Positions 5,838-7,962 of a stretch of DNA of 7,962 nt are shown here, in pieces (within the stretch, counting starts at the first letter, position 1; the number at the start of each line of letters is the position of its first letter). The translations under genes were made by a program, and so were the position numbers. The notes under the pieces are model-generated. The model was not told where the DNA came from and made no database searches. It saw only the letters and a program-made list of their open reading frames with translations. This DNA is from CAYUNA01 sp047629355. Its GTDB lineage: Bacteria > Bacteroidota > Bacteroidia > Chitinophagales > Saprospiraceae. The stretch spans positions 1 through 7,962 of the forward strand of contig JBLHWU010000265.1 in the NCBI GenBank assembly GCA_047629355.1, in the 5' to 3' direction.

Positions 5838-5906
5838 TTTGTCATTTCGACGATTTTGTCATTCCGACCGAAGTGGAGGAATGACAAAAATCGTCGAAAT
5901 GACAAA
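5838..5906. terminator. Very long hairpin, shared terminator of convergent genes
   Basis: The left arm 5838-5865 and right arm 5878-5906 are complementary over 28 bases with a single extra base (TTTT against AAAAA) and a 12-nt loop, GACCGAAGTGGA. The motif GTCATTCCGACCGAAGTGG belongs to a palindromic repeat that I recall as scattered through Bacteroidota genomes. A second GTCATTTCGACGA module sits outside it, so it looks like a nested or compound copy. It starts 6 nt after the VWA stop and ends 16 nt before the stop of the minus-strand lipoprotein gene, so either transcript could form it. Confidence 0.8.
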
Positions 5907-5922
5907 CCAAAATAAAAAAGCA

Positions 5923-7896
5923 TCATTCTAAAATCTTAAACGCTGTCCGTCGATTTTCCTGATATTCCTCCTCCGTACAACGGGTACACACACAATCTAT
6001 TATCGGACTCGTCTCTCCATATCCACGAGCAATAATTCGGTCACCATTAATGCCTTGTTCAATCAAATAGTTTACAGCAGCTTGCGCCCGTTTTTGTGAT
6101 AATTCTTGATTATAACGGTCGCTTCCTTGGCAATCTGTATGAGAAGAAAGCTCAATTTGAATAGTTGGATTCAATTTTAAACGCCGTGCCAAATCCGTCA
6201 GAATTGGCTGCGCATCCCGTCGAATGTCCCATTTATCAAAGTCATATAAAATCGGAATGAGTACTTCTTTTTCCCGATAAATTTTATCCAAAACAATCTC
6301 CACTTCAAATTCTTGTATCGGGTTAGAGGGGTTTTTGGCAATGCCTTTTGTCGAAAAAGCAGTTTCATTTCGCAAATATTCAGTTTTAGAAGCGATAAAC
6401 CCATAGTCTGTTTCCTCCTTTAATTCTAAAGTAAACGAACCTGCATCATCGACCGTAACCGTCTGCTTTTTTTTGCCATAAGAAATATCGACAGCCGAGC
6501 CAGGCAACGGTTTTCGTCCCAAATATTTACTATCAGGATTACCAGCTTCATCGTATATTTTTTCTAAAACATAGCCTTTCAGAATCATTTTATAAACCAC
6601 TGGTGCCGCATCAGGCGATGGCGGCGGCAAAGGCGGCAATTGTCTTTTTTCAAAACGATAAATGTCATCGTTGCCCTCTCCTCCAAAGCGCGAAGAACTG
6701 AAATAGCCCGCTTGCAATAAGTCGCCCTTTTTGGGAACGGAATAGTCGATGATGTAGCTAAAATCATCGCCACCAGAGTTGATTGGTGGCTTCAAGTTTT
6801 GTACGGAAGTCCAGCCGCCATTCGCCATTTTATAGGTTTTGAAAATATCCAAACCGCCCATTCCTGGATGAAAATCAGAAGAAAAATACAGCGTATCGTT
6901 GTCTAAAAAAGGAAAACGCTCATCGCCAATCGAATTAATTGAACGGCCCATCAAAGTGGGTTCATCCCAACCATTTGCCGTTTTTTGCGTCTGCCAAATA
7001 TCGAATCCGCCCCAGCCTTCCGTCGAATTACAGGAGAAATACAGCGTATTTCCATCTTCCGAAATTGCAGGGTCACCGTAGTTGACGCCTTCTTGTATAA
7101 AATTCAAAATCACTGGTATTGTCCAACTATCTCCAAGGCGACGACTGGTCATAATTTTACAATAATTGTCCTGCTTTTTATCCCCAAAACAACGCGTAAA
7201 GTAGATTTCAGAATAGTCCTTATTAAAAACGGCGGTCCCTTCATTACTCTCTGTATTAATTTGATTGTCAAAAGGTTGCAAGTTATTCGTTTTCAAATCA
7301 ACAACAAATAAATCAGAGAAATCTGCCCCTGTCCAATTGTAAGTATCCTCGCCTTCTGCCGTACTTCTATCAGACGTGAAAACGAGTTGGTTTCCTTCAA
7401 AAAGCACTGGCGCATAATCCGCCTGCGACGTATTAAAATCGGCAATAATCGCTTTATATGCCTTCCGTTTTTCCTCCATCCAACCAATCGCGATTTTGCA
7501 CGCCACAATTTCTCGCCGATACTCATACGGACTACCAATTTCAATTCCCAAATCCTTGAACGCCTGCATCGCTTCCTTATAATCGCCCATGATTTTTAAG
7601 GAATACGCATATTCTTTCAACGCATCCACGCCGTAAGAAAAATCGTACGCTGTTTTGTACCACTCACTCGCTTTATCAATCTGATTGGTATTTTTATACG
7701 ACTCCGCCAAGAGAAAAGCCAATTGACCTTTTTCGATAGTGGATTTTGCTTTTTTGTATTCTTTTTGCAGCAAGTCGACCGCGACGGAGTATTGCTTGCG
7801 CTCGTAGGCGAATTTTCCATCGCGTACTTTTTGAGTATACGTACAAGAAAAAACGAAAACGCTAAGGAGTAGAAAAGTGGAAATAGTTAGCTTCAT
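5923..7896 (-). CDS. PorE-like OmpA-family lipoprotein with TPR and PD40 propeller
   Basis: The 657-residue product is an envelope lipoprotein. A short signal peptide ends in lipobox VFSC, giving lipidated C18. TPR-like helices follow (about 25-150). Next come PD40/WD40-like propeller blades with the LxFxS/YFSS motif (LVFTSDRS about 171, IYFTRC 231, LYFSCN 285, LYFSSD 336, plus one near 395). A Pro-rich linker (419-432) leads to a carboxypeptidase-regulatory-like domain (436-520) and an OmpA C-terminal domain (548-657). In that domain SSHTD (D588) and SQKRAQ (R603) are the peptidoglycan-contact residues. This order matches PorE (PG1058) of the type IX secretion system, but Bacteroidota carry several paralogues of this shape, so the symbol is withheld. 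Three cysteines (C635, C637, C640) plus C589 may form disulfides. The gene is convergent with the VWA gene and shares its terminator. It starts at ATG 7896-7894 with an A/T-rich leader and no Shine-Dalgarno. Confidence 0.92.
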   Translation of the reverse strand: MKLTISTFLLLSVFVFSCTYTQKVRDGKFAYERKQYSVAVDLLQKEYKKAKSTIEKGQLAFLLAESYKNTNQIDKASEWYKTAYDFSYGVDALKEYAYSLKIMGDYKEAMQAFKDLGIEIGSPYEYRREIVACKIAIGWMEEKRKAYKAIIADFNTSQADYAPVLFEGNQLVFTSDRSTAEGEDTYNWTGADFSDLFVVDLKTNNLQPFDNQINTESNEGTAVFNKDYSEIYFTRCFGDKKQDNYCKIMTSRRLGDSWTIPVILNFIQEGVNYGDPAISEDGNTLYFSCNSTEGWGGFDIWQTQKTANGWDEPTLMGRSINSIGDERFPFLDNDTLYFSSDFHPGMGGLDIFKTYKMANGGWTSVQNLKPPINSGGDDFSYIIDYSVPKKGDLLQAGYFSSSRFGGEGNDDIYRFEKRQLPPLPPPSPDAAPVVYKMILKGYVLEKIYDEAGNPDSKYLGRKPLPGSAVDISYGKKKQTVTVDDAGSFTLELKEETDYGFIASKTEYLRNETAFSTKGIAKNPSNPIQEFEVEIVLDKIYREKEVLIPILYDFDKWDIRRDAQPILTDLARRLKLNPTIQIELSSHTDCQGSDRYNQELSQKRAQAAVNYLIEQGINGDRIIARGYGETSPIIDCVCTRCTEEEYQENRRTAFKILE

Positions 7897-7936
7897 ATTT
7901 TAAAATTACAGATTTTATCAGTCCTCTAAAAACGTG

Positions 7937-7944
7937 GAAAGATA
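7937..7944 (-). promoter_or_regulatory. Putative -7 box for the PorE-like gene
   Basis: On the minus strand TATCTTTC (7944-7937) matches TAnnTTTG except for the last base. It would start transcription near 7930 and give a leader of about 34 nt. The -33 region would lie at or beyond the window edge, so it cannot be checked here. Confidence 0.35.
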
Positions 7945-7962
7945 GGAGTTTGTTGTTAGAAA

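Overview
The window looks like chromosomal DNA of a Bacteroidota bacterium, probably from the Saprospiria/Chitinophagia/Flavobacteriia side of the phylum. The evidence is AT-rich DNA, A-rich leaders without Shine-Dalgarno motifs, several matches to the Bacteroidota promoter -7 box TAnnTTTG, a PorE-like lipoprotein (TPR, PD40 propeller, carboxypeptidase-regulatory-like domain, OmpA domain), and a copy of the GTCATTTCGACCGAAG-type palindrome that I recall as common in this phylum. The genus cannot be read from the sequence.

Layout. Positions 1-71 hold the last codons of an upstream plus-strand gene. Positions 72-325 are a spacer with a long imperfect inverted repeat and a likely promoter. Positions 326-2278 encode a large membrane protein: a GT-C/TMTC-like multispan half followed by TPR repeats. 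Positions 2279-4159 are about 1.9 kb without a convincing protein gene but rich in structure: two terminator-like hairpins, a pair of diverged direct repeats, an imperfect palindrome of about 240 bp, several promoter-like boxes, and near the end a compact promoter-helix-terminator unit (3901-4059) that looks like a small RNA gene or an attenuated leader. Positions 4160-5831 hold a probable two-gene operon: a peroxiredoxin-like/PRXL2-type redox protein with a CxxC motif, then a cytoplasmic VWA-domain protein with a complete MIDAS. Positions 5838-5906 form a very long hairpin between convergent genes. Positions 5923-7896 (minus) encode the PorE-like lipoprotein, with a short leader and a near-consensus -7 box at the right edge.

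How the genes relate. The genes do not form one obvious pathway. The redox protein and VWA protein are probably co-transcribed. The OmpA/TPR/PD40 lipoprotein is envelope machinery, plausibly type IX secretion or peptidoglycan anchoring. The TMTC-like protein is an inner-membrane protein that may transfer a sugar from a lipid carrier. The most interesting candidate for something undescribed is the RNA unit at 3937-4059: its predicted 5' end opens a 10-bp helix, it ends in a textbook intrinsic terminator, and it lies about 100 bp before the redox gene.
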